Part shown: piece after piece, positions 45,189 to 53,895 of the stretch
How the letters are laid out: each line of letters begins with the position of its first letter
Position numbering within the stretch: the first letter of the stretch is position 1
Source of the DNA: Mycolicibacterium peregrinum
GTDB lineage: Bacteria > Actinomycetota > Actinomycetes > Mycobacteriales > Mycobacteriaceae
DNA length: 64,000 bases
NCBI RefSeq assembly: GCF_001665785.1
Contig: NZ_LZSO01000017.1
Location: 124,001-188,000 of the forward strand
Direction: 5' to 3'
Position numbers and translations under genes: made by a program
Notes under the pieces: generated by a model
The model's input: the letters and a program-made list of their open reading frames with translations, nothing else
What the model was told of the DNA's origin: nothing
Databases searched by the model: none

Positions 45189-46919
45189 TCAGCCTGCGGG
45201 CACCCGCTCGACGCCGAGTCCGAGGCGTTCGGGCACGTGCATGCGTGCGAAGATCTGCGCGACACCCGGGATGGGCCGGGTGAACATGCTGACGACGATC
45301 ATGGTGAGGAAGGCGATCGGCACGCTGACCGCCGCCGGGTAACCGACCATCACCGCGGGCCAGCCGCCGAGCACGTCGTCGTCGACACCGCCGGTGATCG
45401 CCACGAGCGCCGCGCTGCCGCACACACAGCCGCCCACCACGAGGCCACATGCCGCGCCGATCGCCGTCAGGCCGCGCCACCAGATACCGAGCACCAGCAG
45501 CGGGCAGAGGGTGGACGCGGCGACCGCGAAGGCCAAGCCGACGCTGCGCGACAACTCGAGTCCGGACACCATCAGCGACAACGGGATCGGGATGAGCCCA
45601 CCGAACACTGCGGCGATCCGGAAGTCGCGCACCCGGCCGCGCAGCACATCGGTGGCCAGGGCGCCGGCGACGCTGATCAGCAGACCCGAAGAGGTGGCCA
45701 GGAACGCCGCGATGGCGCCGGCGGCCACCAGGGCGGCCAGTAGTTGGCCGCCGATTCCGCCGACGGCCGCGCCGGGAGCCAAAAGCACTGCAGCGTCGGC
45801 AGTTCCGGTGATGAGCAACTGCGGCACGTACAACCGGGAGAACACCCCGAGCAGGATCGGGAAGAGATAGAACACGGACAGCAGCGCCACCACCGCGAGC
45901 GCGGTACGGCGGGCAGCCCGACCGTCGGGGTTGGTATAGAAGCGGACCAGGACGTGCGGCAGGCCCATGGTGCCCAGGAACGTCGCGACGATGATGGACA
46001 ACACCTGATACAGCGGATGTCTACCGCCGAGGCCGCCGCCCGAGGCGATCCACTCACTGCCGGTCCCGGGCGTGCCGGCCACCACCGGCGTGGCCGCACC
46101 CGCGGCCAGGGTGAGCGTGGTGCCCGCGCCGAGGGTATGTTGCCCGGGCGCGGTGATCCTGGCGGAGTCGACGTGACGGCCGTCCAGGTCGCCGGACACG
46201 GTGATGCCCGCCGGGTCGATCACCTGGACCACCACTGCGGTCTCGATCTGCACGGTGGTCTGCTGTTGCACAGTGGGTGGCAGCGGGCCGCCCAATTCGC
46301 CACGGTCTCCGATGAACAGCCCGAGCAGGGCCAGTGCCGGGACCGCGATGGCGGTGAGCTTGAGCCAATATTGGAAGGCCTGCACGAACGTAATCGACCG
46401 CATGCCCCCGGCCACCACATTGGTGATGACGATCGCGGCGACCAGCAGCGGCCCGATCCAGACCGGGACGCCAAGAAGCGTTTTCAGCGCGAGCCCGGCG
46501 CCCTGATACTGCGGCGCCAGATAGAACAGGCAGATCACCACGACGACGAGCATGGCCACCTTGCGCAGACGGACCGAGCCCAGCCGGAATTCGGCGAAGT
46601 CAGGGACGGTGTAGGCCCCCGAGCGTCGTAGCGGTGCGGCCACGAACAGCAGCACGCCCAGATAACCCGCGGTGAACCCCACCGGATACCACAGCGCATC
46701 GGCGCCGTATTTTGCGATCAGCCCGGCCACCCCGAGAAACGAGGCGGCGGAGAGATATTCACCGGAGATCGCGGCGGCGTTCCACTGTGGGCCGACGCTG
46801 CGCGAGGCCACCAGGAAGTCGGAGGTGGTGCGCGACAACCGGACTCCGTAGGCGCCGATGGCGATGGTGGCCACTACGGCGGCCAGCAGGGCGGCGGCGG
46901 TCAGCGGTGCGCCGGTCAC
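45189..46919 (-). CDS. Second solute:sodium symporter (monocarboxylate type)
   Basis: 576 aa, SSS family, paralogue of the ActP gene downstream. It shares GEYLSAASFLGVAGLIAKYGADAL, FLGTMGLPHVLVRFYTN and other core segments. It differs by an insert of about 85 residues between membrane segments (about 210-295, Thr/Val/Gly-rich, QQQTTVQIETAVVV, predicted beta-strands) that should face the outside. Likely substrate: a short monocarboxylate. It overlaps the upstream small membrane gene by 4 nt. Confidence 0.9.
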   Translation of the reverse strand: MTGAPLTAAALLAAVVATIAIGAYGVRLSRTTSDFLVASRSVGPQWNAAAISGEYLSAASFLGVAGLIAKYGADALWYPVGFTAGYLGVLLFVAAPLRRSGAYTVPDFAEFRLGSVRLRKVAMLVVVVICLFYLAPQYQGAGLALKTLLGVPVWIGPLLVAAIVITNVVAGGMRSITFVQAFQYWLKLTAIAVPALALLGLFIGDRGELGGPLPPTVQQQTTVQIETAVVVQVIDPAGITVSGDLDGRHVDSARITAPGQHTLGAGTTLTLAAGAATPVVAGTPGTGSEWIASGGGLGGRHPLYQVLSIIVATFLGTMGLPHVLVRFYTNPDGRAARRTALAVVALLSVFYLFPILLGVFSRLYVPQLLITGTADAAVLLAPGAAVGGIGGQLLAALVAAGAIAAFLATSSGLLISVAGALATDVLRGRVRDFRIAAVFGGLIPIPLSLMVSGLELSRSVGLAFAVAASTLCPLLVLGIWWRGLTAIGAACGLVVGGCVCGSAALVAITGGVDDDVLGGWPAVMVGYPAAVSVPIAFLTMIVVSMFTRPIPGVAQIFARMHVPERLGLGVERVPAG

Positions 46920-47284
46920 GGTTCGCTGTCGACGACGCGGACGAAATCGCGTTCGCCCTGCTCGGCCAGTCGGATGTAGAGCCGGCCTACGCCGTACAGC
47001 AGGGGATACAGCAGCCCGGCGAGAATCAGCCAGTTGAGCCGGATGCCGAGTACGGTGAGCGCGGCGAACTCCGGTACGGCGGAATTGAGCAGTACCAGCG
47101 CCACCACGACCGTGACCACCACGGCGGCGAGGCGCAAGGCTAGCCCCAATTGGGTGCGCACCAGGCCGCGTACCAGTGCGTCGCCCACCTGTGTCTGCTC
47201 GGCCACCTCGATGCGCGTGCGCACCATCCGGGTACCGCGGCGGTGGGCGAGCACCACCCGCTGCCGCTGGGGGCGGTCACTCAT
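46916..47284 (-). CDS. Small membrane protein of the symporter-sensor operon
   Basis: 122 aa with two membrane segments (about 45-68 and 78-98). The N-terminus is basic and cytosolic, the C-terminus carries LAEQGERDFVRVVDSEP. It resembles DUF485-like partners in size and topology but no domain was recognised with certainty. Its gene overlaps the regulator upstream and the symporter downstream by 8 and 4 nt, so it is translated as part of the operon. It probably plays the same role for the second symporter that DUF485 plays for ActP; this is inference. Confidence 0.8.
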   Translation of the reverse strand: MSDRPQRQRVVLAHRRGTRMVRTRIEVAEQTQVGDALVRGLVRTQLGLALRLAAVVVTVVVALVLLNSAVPEFAALTVLGIRLNWLILAGLLYPLLYGVGRLYIRLAEQGERDFVRVVDSEP

Positions 47285-48068
47285 CGCTGCCCGCCGGTTT
47301 GAGGGAACGCATCGGATCGCGGACCAGTCGGTCCCGCAGTTCGCGGGCCTGCCGCCGGCTCACGGGAAGCTCCACGGCGGGGGAGGTTCCGTTGGCGCGT
47401 AACCGCACCAGCACCGCGCCTTCGGCCGTACGCAGCCCGGTGACCTGTCGCAGTGAGACCAGGTACGACCGGTGAATGCGCTGGAACCCGTGGTCGCGCC
47501 AGCGGGTTTCCAAGGTGCTCAACGGGATCCGCACCAGGTGGGCGCCGGTGGCCGAGTGCAGCCGGGCGTAGTCACCTTCGGCCTCGACCCAGCCGATGCT
47601 GTCGCGGGGCACCAGGTGGGTGATGCCGCCCAGTTCGGCGGGAACGACGTTCCAGTCCCGGTCCTCGGGCGGTGCCGGTTCAGCGGCTGTGGCCTTCGGC
47701 GCGGCGGACGCGACCCGGCGCACGGCTTCGTCGAGGCGGTTCTGCCGGATCGGCTTGAGCAGATAGTCGACGGCGCCGACATCGAAGGCCGCCACGGCCT
47801 TGTCCTCGTGGGCGGTCACGAACACCACGGCCGGCCGGTTCGCGTAATTGGCCAGCACCCCGGCCAATTCGATGCCGGACAGGCCGGGCATGTTGATGTC
47901 CAGGAACACCGCGTCGAAAGCGTGCTGGTTGAGTTCGCGTAGTGCCGAGGTGGCGTCAGATGCGGTATGCACCGCACCGACGTCGGTGTGCCGGCCCAAG
48001 AGGTAGGCCAACTCGTCGAGGGCGGGTGCCTCGTCGTCGACGGCGAGCACGGTCAGGCCAGAACTCAT
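47277..48068 (-). CDS. LytTR-type response regulator
   Basis: 263 aa. Receiver domain (residues 5-120) with Asp11-Asp12, phosphoacceptor Asp57 (AVFLDINMPGLSG), Thr in FVTAHEDKAV and Lys in LLKPIRQ; then a linker and a LytTR DNA-binding domain (about 150-255: WVEAEGDYARLHSATGAHLVR, RIHRSYLVSLRQVTGL). LytTR regulators bind imperfect direct repeats. It overlaps the kinase gene upstream by 4 nt (ATGA). It probably activates the symporters encoded downstream. LytTR/LytS pairs that sense pyruvate are known in E. coli and Bacillus. Confidence 0.93.
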   Translation of the reverse strand: MSSGLTVLAVDDEAPALDELAYLLGRHTDVGAVHTASDATSALRELNQHAFDAVFLDINMPGLSGIELAGVLANYANRPAVVFVTAHEDKAVAAFDVGAVDYLLKPIRQNRLDEAVRRVASAAPKATAAEPAPPEDRDWNVVPAELGGITHLVPRDSIGWVEAEGDYARLHSATGAHLVRIPLSTLETRWRDHGFQRIHRSYLVSLRQVTGLRTAEGAVLVRLRANGTSPAVELPVSRRQARELRDRLVRDPMRSLKPAGSDE

Positions 48069-49264
48069 GCGAACGCACCTCCGCCGGCTCGGACCCCTGA
48101 ACGGAACTTCGGCACGCGCATCACCACTTTGGTGCCCGCGCCGACCGCTGTCTCGACCACCAGACCGTAATCGTTGCCGAATGCCGCGCGCAGCCGATGG
48201 TCCACATTCGTCAGCCCGACATGCGCGGACTCCCCGGTGCGGTCGGCCAGTGCGTCGCCGGGGCCGGCGCGCAGTGTGTCGGGATCGATGCCGGCACCGT
48301 CGTCCTCCACGGTGATCACGCATTCGGTACCCGCATCGCGGGCGACGATCTCCACCGATCCGCCGCCCTGCCCCGCCAGCCCATGCCGCACAGCGTTTTC
48401 CACCAGCGGCTGCAGCGCCAGGAACGGCACGACGACGTTGAGCACCTCGGGGGCCACCTGAAGCCGCACCCGCAGGTTGGTGCCGAACCGGGCCCGTTCC
48501 AGCGTCAGGTAGCGGTCGATGTTGCGCAGTTCGTCGGCGAGCGTGGTGTACTGCCCGGCCGCACGGAACGAGTAGCGGGTGAAATCCGCGAATTCCAGGA
48601 TCAGTTCGCGGGCCCGGTCCGGGTCGGTGCGGACGAACGAGGCAATCGTGTTGAGTGCGTTGTAGATGAAGTGGGGGCTGATCTGGGCACGCAGCGCCAG
48701 CACCTCGGCCCGGTCCAGTCGGGCGCGTGACGCGTCGAGTTCGGCCAACTCGAGCTGGCTGGCGGCGTAGCGCGCCACCTCGCCGACCGCGCCGAGCATG
48801 CCCGGGCCAGGGCTGGCCGGTGCCAGCACCACGAGGGCACCGAGTACCTCGCCGCCCTCGGTCAGCAGCGGTTGTGCCACGACAGCCGTAGACCGCGCGG
48901 TGTGTAGTACCCGGCGACCCGCACTGATCGACTCGCGGGCGGTGTCGGCGCAGACGTCGACGGTGTCGGACTGCCAGATCGCCTCGTCGTCATGGTCGCG
49001 GGCCAGCAGGGCCGCGTCATCGTCGAACAGCGCCAGCCCCGCGGTGCCGGTCAGCTCGCGCAGATACGGCGCCGCGGTCTGGGCGGAATCGGTGTCCAGG
49101 CCTTGACGTAACGCGCGGGCGGCCTGCGCGGCGGTGTGCAATGCGGCATGCACGGCGCGTTCGGTAGGGGTGGCCACCACCCGCCGGGTGCGCACCACGA
49201 CGACGGCGGCGACCGCCGCCAAGATCAGCGCCAGGGCCAGCGCGACTGCCACTTCGCCGGACAT
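48065..49264 (-). CDS. LytS-type sensor histidine kinase
   Basis: 399 aa. One N-terminal membrane segment (about 5-24), a GAF-like sensing region (about 65-170), then the His_kinase domain of the LytS group with QISPHFIYNALNTI (phosphorylated His, about residue 200), LQPLVENAVRHGL (N-box) and VEDDGAGID for ATP binding. The lone membrane anchor and cytosolic GAF suggest an intracellular ligand. A TAAGGT -10 hexamer is 9 nt before the ATG. First gene of the sensor-symporter operon. Confidence 0.93.
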   Translation of the reverse strand: MSGEVAVALALALILAAVAAVVVVRTRRVVATPTERAVHAALHTAAQAARALRQGLDTDSAQTAAPYLRELTGTAGLALFDDDAALLARDHDDEAIWQSDTVDVCADTARESISAGRRVLHTARSTAVVAQPLLTEGGEVLGALVVLAPASPGPGMLGAVGEVARYAASQLELAELDASRARLDRAEVLALRAQISPHFIYNALNTIASFVRTDPDRARELILEFADFTRYSFRAAGQYTTLADELRNIDRYLTLERARFGTNLRVRLQVAPEVLNVVVPFLALQPLVENAVRHGLAGQGGGSVEIVARDAGTECVITVEDDGAGIDPDTLRAGPGDALADRTGESAHVGLTNVDHRLRAAFGNDYGLVVETAVGAGTKVVMRVPKFRSGVRAGGGAFA

Positions 49265-49312
49265 CGTGGGCCCACCTTAGATGGCTGTGTGGCGAAACCG
49301 CAGCTAGCTCAC

Positions 49313-49609
49313 CTACTGAACGGGGCAGGCGTACTTCCTGGCCACGTCGTACACCCGCTGCTCCGCACCGGGGCCGATCACGCCCTGGGCGGCCAACTCC
49401 CAACTGATGTACCCCGGGATGCTGCCCGTACACGCCTGGTGAGCGACGCGCCATGCGGTATCCGGGTTGAGGTGGAATCCGTTGCGGTCCAGGCCCTGCA
49501 TGTAGTTGTCGAACTCCGGCGTGCCCTGATCGGGGATCGCATTGGCCGTGGCGGCCAAGGCAAGCGCGGTAACCACCGCTGCAAAGAAGGGTGCAACGAC
49601 GCGTCTCAT
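49313..49609 (-). CDS. Secreted DUF732 protein
   Basis: 98 aa mycobacterial DUF732 protein: signal peptide (MRRVVAPFFAAVVTALALAATANA, cleaved after AxA), then a small domain with two conserved Cys (HQACTGSIPGY, KYACPVQ) likely in a disulfide. The ATG at 49609 fits the AGGAG spacing (6 nt); the ATG at 49615 sits directly on the Shine-Dalgarno. Function unknown; the family is expanded in mycobacteria. Confidence 0.92.
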   Translation of the reverse strand: MRRVVAPFFAAVVTALALAATANAIPDQGTPEFDNYMQGLDRNGFHLNPDTAWRVAHQACTGSIPGYISWELAAQGVIGPGAEQRVYDVARKYACPVQ

Positions 49610-49706
49610 GTCCATCTCCTATGGGCACATCACCGGGTAACGCGTACACATTCGCACACTCCACCGACACAGACGTCAAAAACGTGGCTAGTCCTAGACT
49701 GGCGAC

Positions 49707-50291
49707 GTGGGAAAACTGCAGCTAGTCCAAGACCCGGAGGCAGACGCCCTGCTGGAGTCCAACCCGTTCGCGCTCTTGGTCGGGATGTTGTTGGATCAGC
49801 AGATTCCGATGGAGACGGCATTCGCCGGGCCCAAGAAGATCGCCGACCGTCTCGGCGGCGTCGACGCCCGCGAGATCGCCGACTACAACCCGGACGAGTT
49901 CATCGCGCTGGTGTCGCAAACCCCTGCCATTCACCGGTTTCCAGGGTCGATGGGCAAGCGGGTACAGGACCTCGCGCGGGCCATCGTCGACGAGTACGAC
50001 GGCGACGTGACCGCACTGTGGACCGGTGGTGACCCCGACGGCAAAGAGGTGTTGCGCCGGCTCAAGCGGCTACCCGGGTTCGGAGACCAGAAGGCTCGAA
50101 TCTTCTTGGCGCTGTTGGGCAAGCAGTACGGCGTGACGCCGAAGGGCTGGCGGGAGGCGGCGGGGGATTACGGCAATGCCGGCAGCTTCATGTCGGTGGC
50201 CGACGTGGTGGACCCCGGGTCGCTGCAGAAGGTGCGCACGTACAAGAAGCAGATGAAGGCTGCCGCCAAAGAAGCCAAGGCCAAGAGTTGA
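49707..50291 (+). CDS. HhH-GPD-type base excision repair protein (Rv1156-like)
   Basis: 194 aa protein of the helix-hairpin-helix-GPD group, matching M. tuberculosis Rv1156 in size and order. Visible: FALLVGMLLDQQIPMETAFAGPKKIADRLGG (helical start), RLKRLPGFGDQKARIFLALLGKQYG, which is the HhH motif, and VADVVDPGSLQKVRTYKKQMK. The typical catalytic Lys/Asp pair is not obvious, so glycosylase activity is unproven. No iron-sulfur Cys cluster. GTG at 49707. Confidence 0.9.
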   Translation: MGKLQLVQDPEADALLESNPFALLVGMLLDQQIPMETAFAGPKKIADRLGGVDAREIADYNPDEFIALVSQTPAIHRFPGSMGKRVQDLARAIVDEYDGDVTALWTGGDPDGKEVLRRLKRLPGFGDQKARIFLALLGKQYGVTPKGWREAAGDYGNAGSFMSVADVVDPGSLQKVRTYKKQMKAAAKEAKAKS

Positions 50292-50300
50292 TGTCTGCGT

Positions 50301-50356
50301 CGAGCGTGCGCTGAGATCGCGTTTCGCGGCGAAATCGCAATCTGGGTGCACACTCG
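50301..50356. terminator. Large imperfect hairpin after the HhH-GPD gene
   Basis: Bases 50301-50326 and 50330-50356 pair along about 20 of 26 positions, many mismatches being C/T changes that still allow G-U pairs. It begins 9 bp after the stop. The arm contains GTGCGCTGAGATCGCG, related to the hairpin at 2976-3021. Confidence 0.5.
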
Positions 50357-50393
50357 GGGTTGAAAGCTCGTCTACCTATGCAATGGTGAACAT

Positions 50394-50543
50394 ATGGCGA
50401 AGACACATCTGAACTGCCCGTGTGGAGAAGCGATCAGCGGGACCGATGAGGACGACCTGGTCGAGAAGGCTCAGGCGCATCTGGCTCAGCAGCACCCCGG
50501 GCGTGAGTACGACCGCGAAATGATCCTCTTCATGGCCTACTGA
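50394..50543 (+). CDS. DUF1059 small protein
   Basis: 49 aa: MAKTHLNCPCGEAISGTDED to REYDREMILFMAY. The CPCG pair near the start, the DDLVEKAQAHLAQQHPG helix and the final hydrophobic strand are the marks of the DUF1059 family. Function unknown; the CxC pair could bind metal. It stands alone between two terminator hairpins and has no clear Shine-Dalgarno. Confidence 0.85.
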   Translation: MAKTHLNCPCGEAISGTDEDDLVEKAQAHLAQQHPGREYDREMILFMAY

Positions 50544-50577
50544 GGCCTCCAGACTCAACCGAAAACAGCCCTACACA

Positions 50578-50619
50578 AAATTCCCGGTCGCCGGCCATCA
50601 GGCAAGCGACCGGGAATTT
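50578..50619. terminator. Intrinsic terminator between convergent genes
   Basis: Perfect 14-bp stem AAATTCCCGGTCGC (50578-50591) / 50606-50619 with a 14-nt loop, A-rich before and T-rich after, so it works in both directions for the DUF1059 gene and the Pro/Ala-rich gene. Confidence 0.85.
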
Positions 50620-50643
50620 CGTTTCCCCATTCATATGGTGTGG

Positions 50644-51711
50644 TCAGGGCACCACCGTGGATCCGATGGTGGGCATGAACTGGCACTGCTTCTCGGTCGT
50701 GGTGACCTGGCCGAAGACCGTCGTCATGATGCTGCCCGATCCGGTGTCGGCAATCGCGGTCAGCGTGGTCGGTCCTTCGGGGTTGATGTCCGAGCGCGGC
50801 TGCAGCGTCACGCTGCCGGACTTGCCGGTGGTCAGGTTCACCCACGTGGCGTTCAGCGGCAGCTTCTGTTCGGCGGCAGGGCCCGGGGTGCCGATCGCGG
50901 TGAACACGTAAGCGGTCTGACCGGCCTTCGGGCCGGGCAGCGGGATCGTGGCCGGGCCGGCCACCGAGATCGCCGTCGCCAGAACGTTTCCGCCGTCCTT
51001 GAGGCAGCCATTGCTGATCGACGGGTACATGAAGTCCTGCGTCGTCGGCGTGTCGGGCCCGAAGCCCGGGGCGGGAGCCGGGGCGCCCGCCGGGGCGGCC
51101 TCAGGCGCGGGTGCCGCTTCAGGTGCCGGCGCCGGGATGGTGGCCGCGACCGGGACTGCCCCCGGAGTCGGGGCGGGCGCGGGTGCAGCTTCGGGTGCTG
51201 GAGCCGGTGCCGCTGCCTGTGCCGCCGGGGCAGCGGGTGCAGCAGGTGCCGGAGCGGGAGCCGGCGCGGCCTCGGGTGCCGGAGCGGGTGCCGGCGCGGG
51301 CAGCGCCTCAGGGGCCGGCCCGGCCGCGTGGGCCGGGTCGACACCCATCGGAAGGTGTGCGTCGCCGCCGGCACCCAGAGCAGGAACATGCTCGGGTGCG
51401 GCGACGGGCTGTGCCGCGAAATGGTTGACCGCCGTGGCGACGTTGCGGGATTCAGCCGATTCCGATTTGTTGGCAGCGAACGCCTGCGCGGCTGCCATCA
51501 GCAGTTGCACGGCACCGCCGGGATCGGCTGCGGCCTGCTGGATGATCGGACTGAGATTCTCCATCGCCGGCAGACCGGGAGCCTGTATCGCGTCGATCGG
51601 CAGCGGTGCCGGATCGGCGTTCGCTACGGCGCTGCTGAACAGCAACAGGGTGGTGGACCCGACTGCGGCGGCGGTGCCGAACATCGTTTTCAGAGACATA
51701 CGCGGAGACAT
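50644..51711 (-). CDS. Secreted Ala/Pro-rich protein (Rv1157c-like)
   Basis: 355 aa. Signal peptide (SLKTMFGTAAAVGSTTLLLF, cleavage near VANADPAP), a helical part (30-110), a long low-complexity AP-rich linker (about 115-230, PAPEAAPAP-type repeats), and a C-terminal folded domain (about 235-355) with two Cys (SNGCLKDGG, EKQCQFMP), probably disulfide-bonded and beta-rich. Matches M. tuberculosis Rv1157c by order and architecture. Cell-envelope or secreted; function unknown. A GGGAAAG Shine-Dalgarno precedes ATG 51711. It is followed on the same strand by nothing; the related gene lies just upstream. Confidence 0.9.
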   Translation of the reverse strand: MSPRMSLKTMFGTAAAVGSTTLLLFSSAVANADPAPLPIDAIQAPGLPAMENLSPIIQQAAADPGGAVQLLMAAAQAFAANKSESAESRNVATAVNHFAAQPVAAPEHVPALGAGGDAHLPMGVDPAHAAGPAPEALPAPAPAPAPEAAPAPAPAPAAPAAPAAQAAAPAPAPEAAPAPAPTPGAVPVAATIPAPAPEAAPAPEAAPAGAPAPAPGFGPDTPTTQDFMYPSISNGCLKDGGNVLATAISVAGPATIPLPGPKAGQTAYVFTAIGTPGPAAEQKLPLNATWVNLTTGKSGSVTLQPRSDINPEGPTTLTAIADTGSGSIMTTVFGQVTTTEKQCQFMPTIGSTVVP

Positions 51712-51752
51712 GGCTTTCCCAATCGTTTCGGGCGGTCAGACCAGTTCGGGGA

Positions 51753-52403
51753 TCAGGGCAGGCCGGCGGTCAGCAGTGGCGCCAGCGCCGCGACCTCGGG
51801 GTTGAGGGCCGCCGGAGCGGCAGCGGCCGGAGCCGCAACCGCCGGAGCTACCGCCGCTGCCGGGGCCAACGGCGACGCCGCAGCAGGCAGTGCCGTCTGA
51901 GCGGCAACCGGAGCCAGCGAGGCCAGATCACCCGGGATGTTGACCTTTTGGGGGAGCGGGATCGGCATTCCGGGCACCTGCGGGATCGTCAGCTCCGCAG
52001 AGGGGATCAGGGATGCCGGGCCGGAGGCCGGAGCCGTCGCGGCCGGAACGGCGGGTGATGCGGCCGGTGCGGCGGCGCCGGGCAGCAACGAGCCCAGCGG
52101 TGAGGTGGCAGCCGGTGCGGCAGCCGCCGGTGCCTGCGGCAGCGTCACCGAGGCGGTAGCGCCAGGAACCGGAGCCGGTGCGGCGGCAGGTGCGCCGGTC
52201 AACGCGGAACTCACACCCTGCAGCAGTTGCGGCGCGGCGGCCGGCACGCCGGCGAGTTGGTTGACGATCGGCAGGTTCGGCGCCGGCACCGGGGCCGGGG
52301 CCACCGGTTCGGCGTTCGCTGAAGCGCTGAGGGCCAACGCGACCGGGACTGCGCCGGCGGCCGCGATCATGCTGGTGGAAAGTGTTTTCCAGGTGAAGAT
52401 CAT
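51753..52403 (-). CDS. Secreted Ala/Pro-rich protein (Rv1158c-like)
   Basis: 216 aa with a signal peptide (MIAAAGAVPVALALSASANA, about 12-31) and an almost entirely Ala/Pro/Val composition. Motifs LPIVNQLAGVPAAAPQLLQG and IPQVPGMPIPLPQKVNIPGDL are the only recognisable segments. Matches M. tuberculosis Rv1158c by order. No Cys in the mature part. Function unknown, envelope-associated. GGGAGAA precedes the ATG. 41 bp upstream of the Rv1157c-like gene on the same strand; probably co-transcribed. Confidence 0.88.
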   Translation of the reverse strand: MIFTWKTLSTSMIAAAGAVPVALALSASANAEPVAPAPVPAPNLPIVNQLAGVPAAAPQLLQGVSSALTGAPAAAPAPVPGATASVTLPQAPAAAAPAATSPLGSLLPGAAAPAASPAVPAATAPASGPASLIPSAELTIPQVPGMPIPLPQKVNIPGDLASLAPVAAQTALPAAASPLAPAAAVAPAVAAPAAAAPAALNPEVAALAPLLTAGLP

Positions 52404-52674
52404 GGTTCTCCCAATCGGTTGCTTGCACGTCTGAAGGGAAAACTATCGAGTTACTGATGGGACTCAAGTGACACGTGTGGCGGTTATTCAACCGTTACTG
52501 CCCTGACCGAATTCGTTATCTCGCAGTGCCTTGAGCGTGACGCGCCGGGATCGGGAACCTCACCATCGGGGCCAGGCTGCGGGCGGCCCGTCACTTCAGC
52601 GTGACCCTCAGCGGCGAGAGCCGCGCTGGCGTGACAAACCGCCGACGAGACGAACCGGGCGGGTCGCTAAAGTC

Positions 52675-53895
52675 GTGTCCGTTAACACCGAACCGTCCAC
52701 CCACGTCTCAGCAACCGCGCGGCTCTACCGTCTGGCGCCTGTGTTGCTGGTCCTCAGCATTGCGGCACGCCTGGCCTGGACGTATCTCGTTCCCAACGGC
52801 GCGAACTTCGTCGACCTGCACGTCTACGTCGGCGGCGCCGCCACCCTGGACGGTCACGCGGGCGCGCTCTACGACTACGTCTACGCGGACCAGACACCGG
52901 ATTTCCCACTGCCTTTCACCTACCCGCCCTTCGCCGCGGTGGTGTTCTATCCGCTGCATCTGCTGCCCTTCGGGTTGGTGGCGTTCTGTTGGCAGATCGG
53001 CATCATCGCCGCGCTGTACGGCGTGGTGCGGATAAGTCAGCTGTTGCTCGGCGGCCCGGCGCCCCGGCGTGTCGCGATGTTGTGGACAGCCGTCGGTGTC
53101 TGGACCGAGCCGCTGCGCAGCACGTTCGACTATGGGCAGGTCAATGTCGTCCTGGTGCTGGCGGTGCTGTGCGCCGTCTACAGCAACCGCTGGTGGCTGT
53201 CGGGGCTGCTGGTCGGTCTGGCCGCGGGGGTCAAACTGACGCCCGCGGTCTCGGGGCTCTACTTCCTCGGTGCCCGGCGGTGGGGCGCTGCGGCGTTCTC
53301 GGCCGTGGTGTTCTTCGGAACAGTCGCGTTCTCGGTGTTGGTGATCGGCGACGAGGCGCGCCGGTATTTCACTGAACTTCTCGGTGACGCAGACCGGATC
53401 GGGCCGATCGGGACGTCGTTCAACCAGTCCTGGCGGGGCGGGATCTCCCGGATCCTCGGCCATGACGCGGGATACGGTCCGGCCGTCCTACTCGGCATCG
53501 CCGTCACCGCGGTCCTTGCCGTGCTGGCCTGGCGGGCCATCGGCGGTAGCGCCGACCGGCTGGGCGCGATCGTGATCGTGAGCCTGTTCGGGTTGCTGCT
53601 TTCACCGATTTCGTGGACGCACCACTGGGTCTGGCTGATTCCACTGATGATCTGGTTGCTGCACGGGCCGCTGGCGAACCGGCTGGGTGCGCGGGTGCTG
53701 GGTTGGGGTTGGCTGGCGCTGACACTGGTCGGCGTGCCGTGGTTGCTCAGCTTCGCCCAGCCGACGATCTGGGAGATCGGCCGGCCCTGGTATCTGGCCT
53801 GGGCCGGGCTGGTCTACATCGTCGCGACGCTGGCGACGCTGGCCTGGATCGCGACGACCGCGCCTAGCCCGGCTGGTCGGACAGAATCCGGTTGA
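52675..53895 (+). CDS. pimE: Polyprenol-phosphate-mannose-dependent alpha-1,2-mannosyltransferase
   Basis: 406 aa GT-C membrane glycosyltransferase that adds the fifth mannose in phosphatidylinositol mannoside (PIM5/PIM6) synthesis on the periplasmic side. Near-identical blocks to M. tuberculosis Pim[21 protein letters not shown] with the catalytic Asp (Asp47 here; Asp58 in the studied enzymes), [60 protein letters not shown] and [22 protein letters not shown]. The GTG at 52675 is used; the 270 bp before it show no clear ATG, and an upstream TTG at 52531 would add 48 Arg-rich residues. Confidence 0.95.
   Translation: MSVNTEPSTHVSATARLYRLAPVLLVLSIAARLAWTYLVPNGANFVDLHVYVGGAATLDGHAGALYDYVYADQTPDFPLPFTYPPFAAVVFYPLHLLPFGLVAFCWQIGIIAALYGVVRISQLLLGGPAPRRVAMLWTAVGVWTEPLRSTFDYGQVNVVLVLAVLCAVYSNRWWLSGLLVGLAAGVKLTPAVSGLYFLGARRWGAAAFSAVVFFGTVAFSVLVIGDEARRYFTELLGDADRIGPIGTSFNQSWRGGISRILGHDAGYGPAVLLGIAVTAVLAVLAWRAIGGSADRLGAIVIVSLFGLLLSPISWTHHWVWLIPLMIWLLHGPLANRLGARVLGWGWLALTLVGVPWLLSFAQPTIWEIGRPWYLAWAGLVYIVATLATLAWIATTAPSPAGRTESG

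Noticed and set aside
52531..52674. 48-codon upstream extension of pimE from a TTG
   Set aside because: The extension is Arg/Pro-rich with no resemblance to PimE; the GTG at 52675 gives a normal N-terminus.
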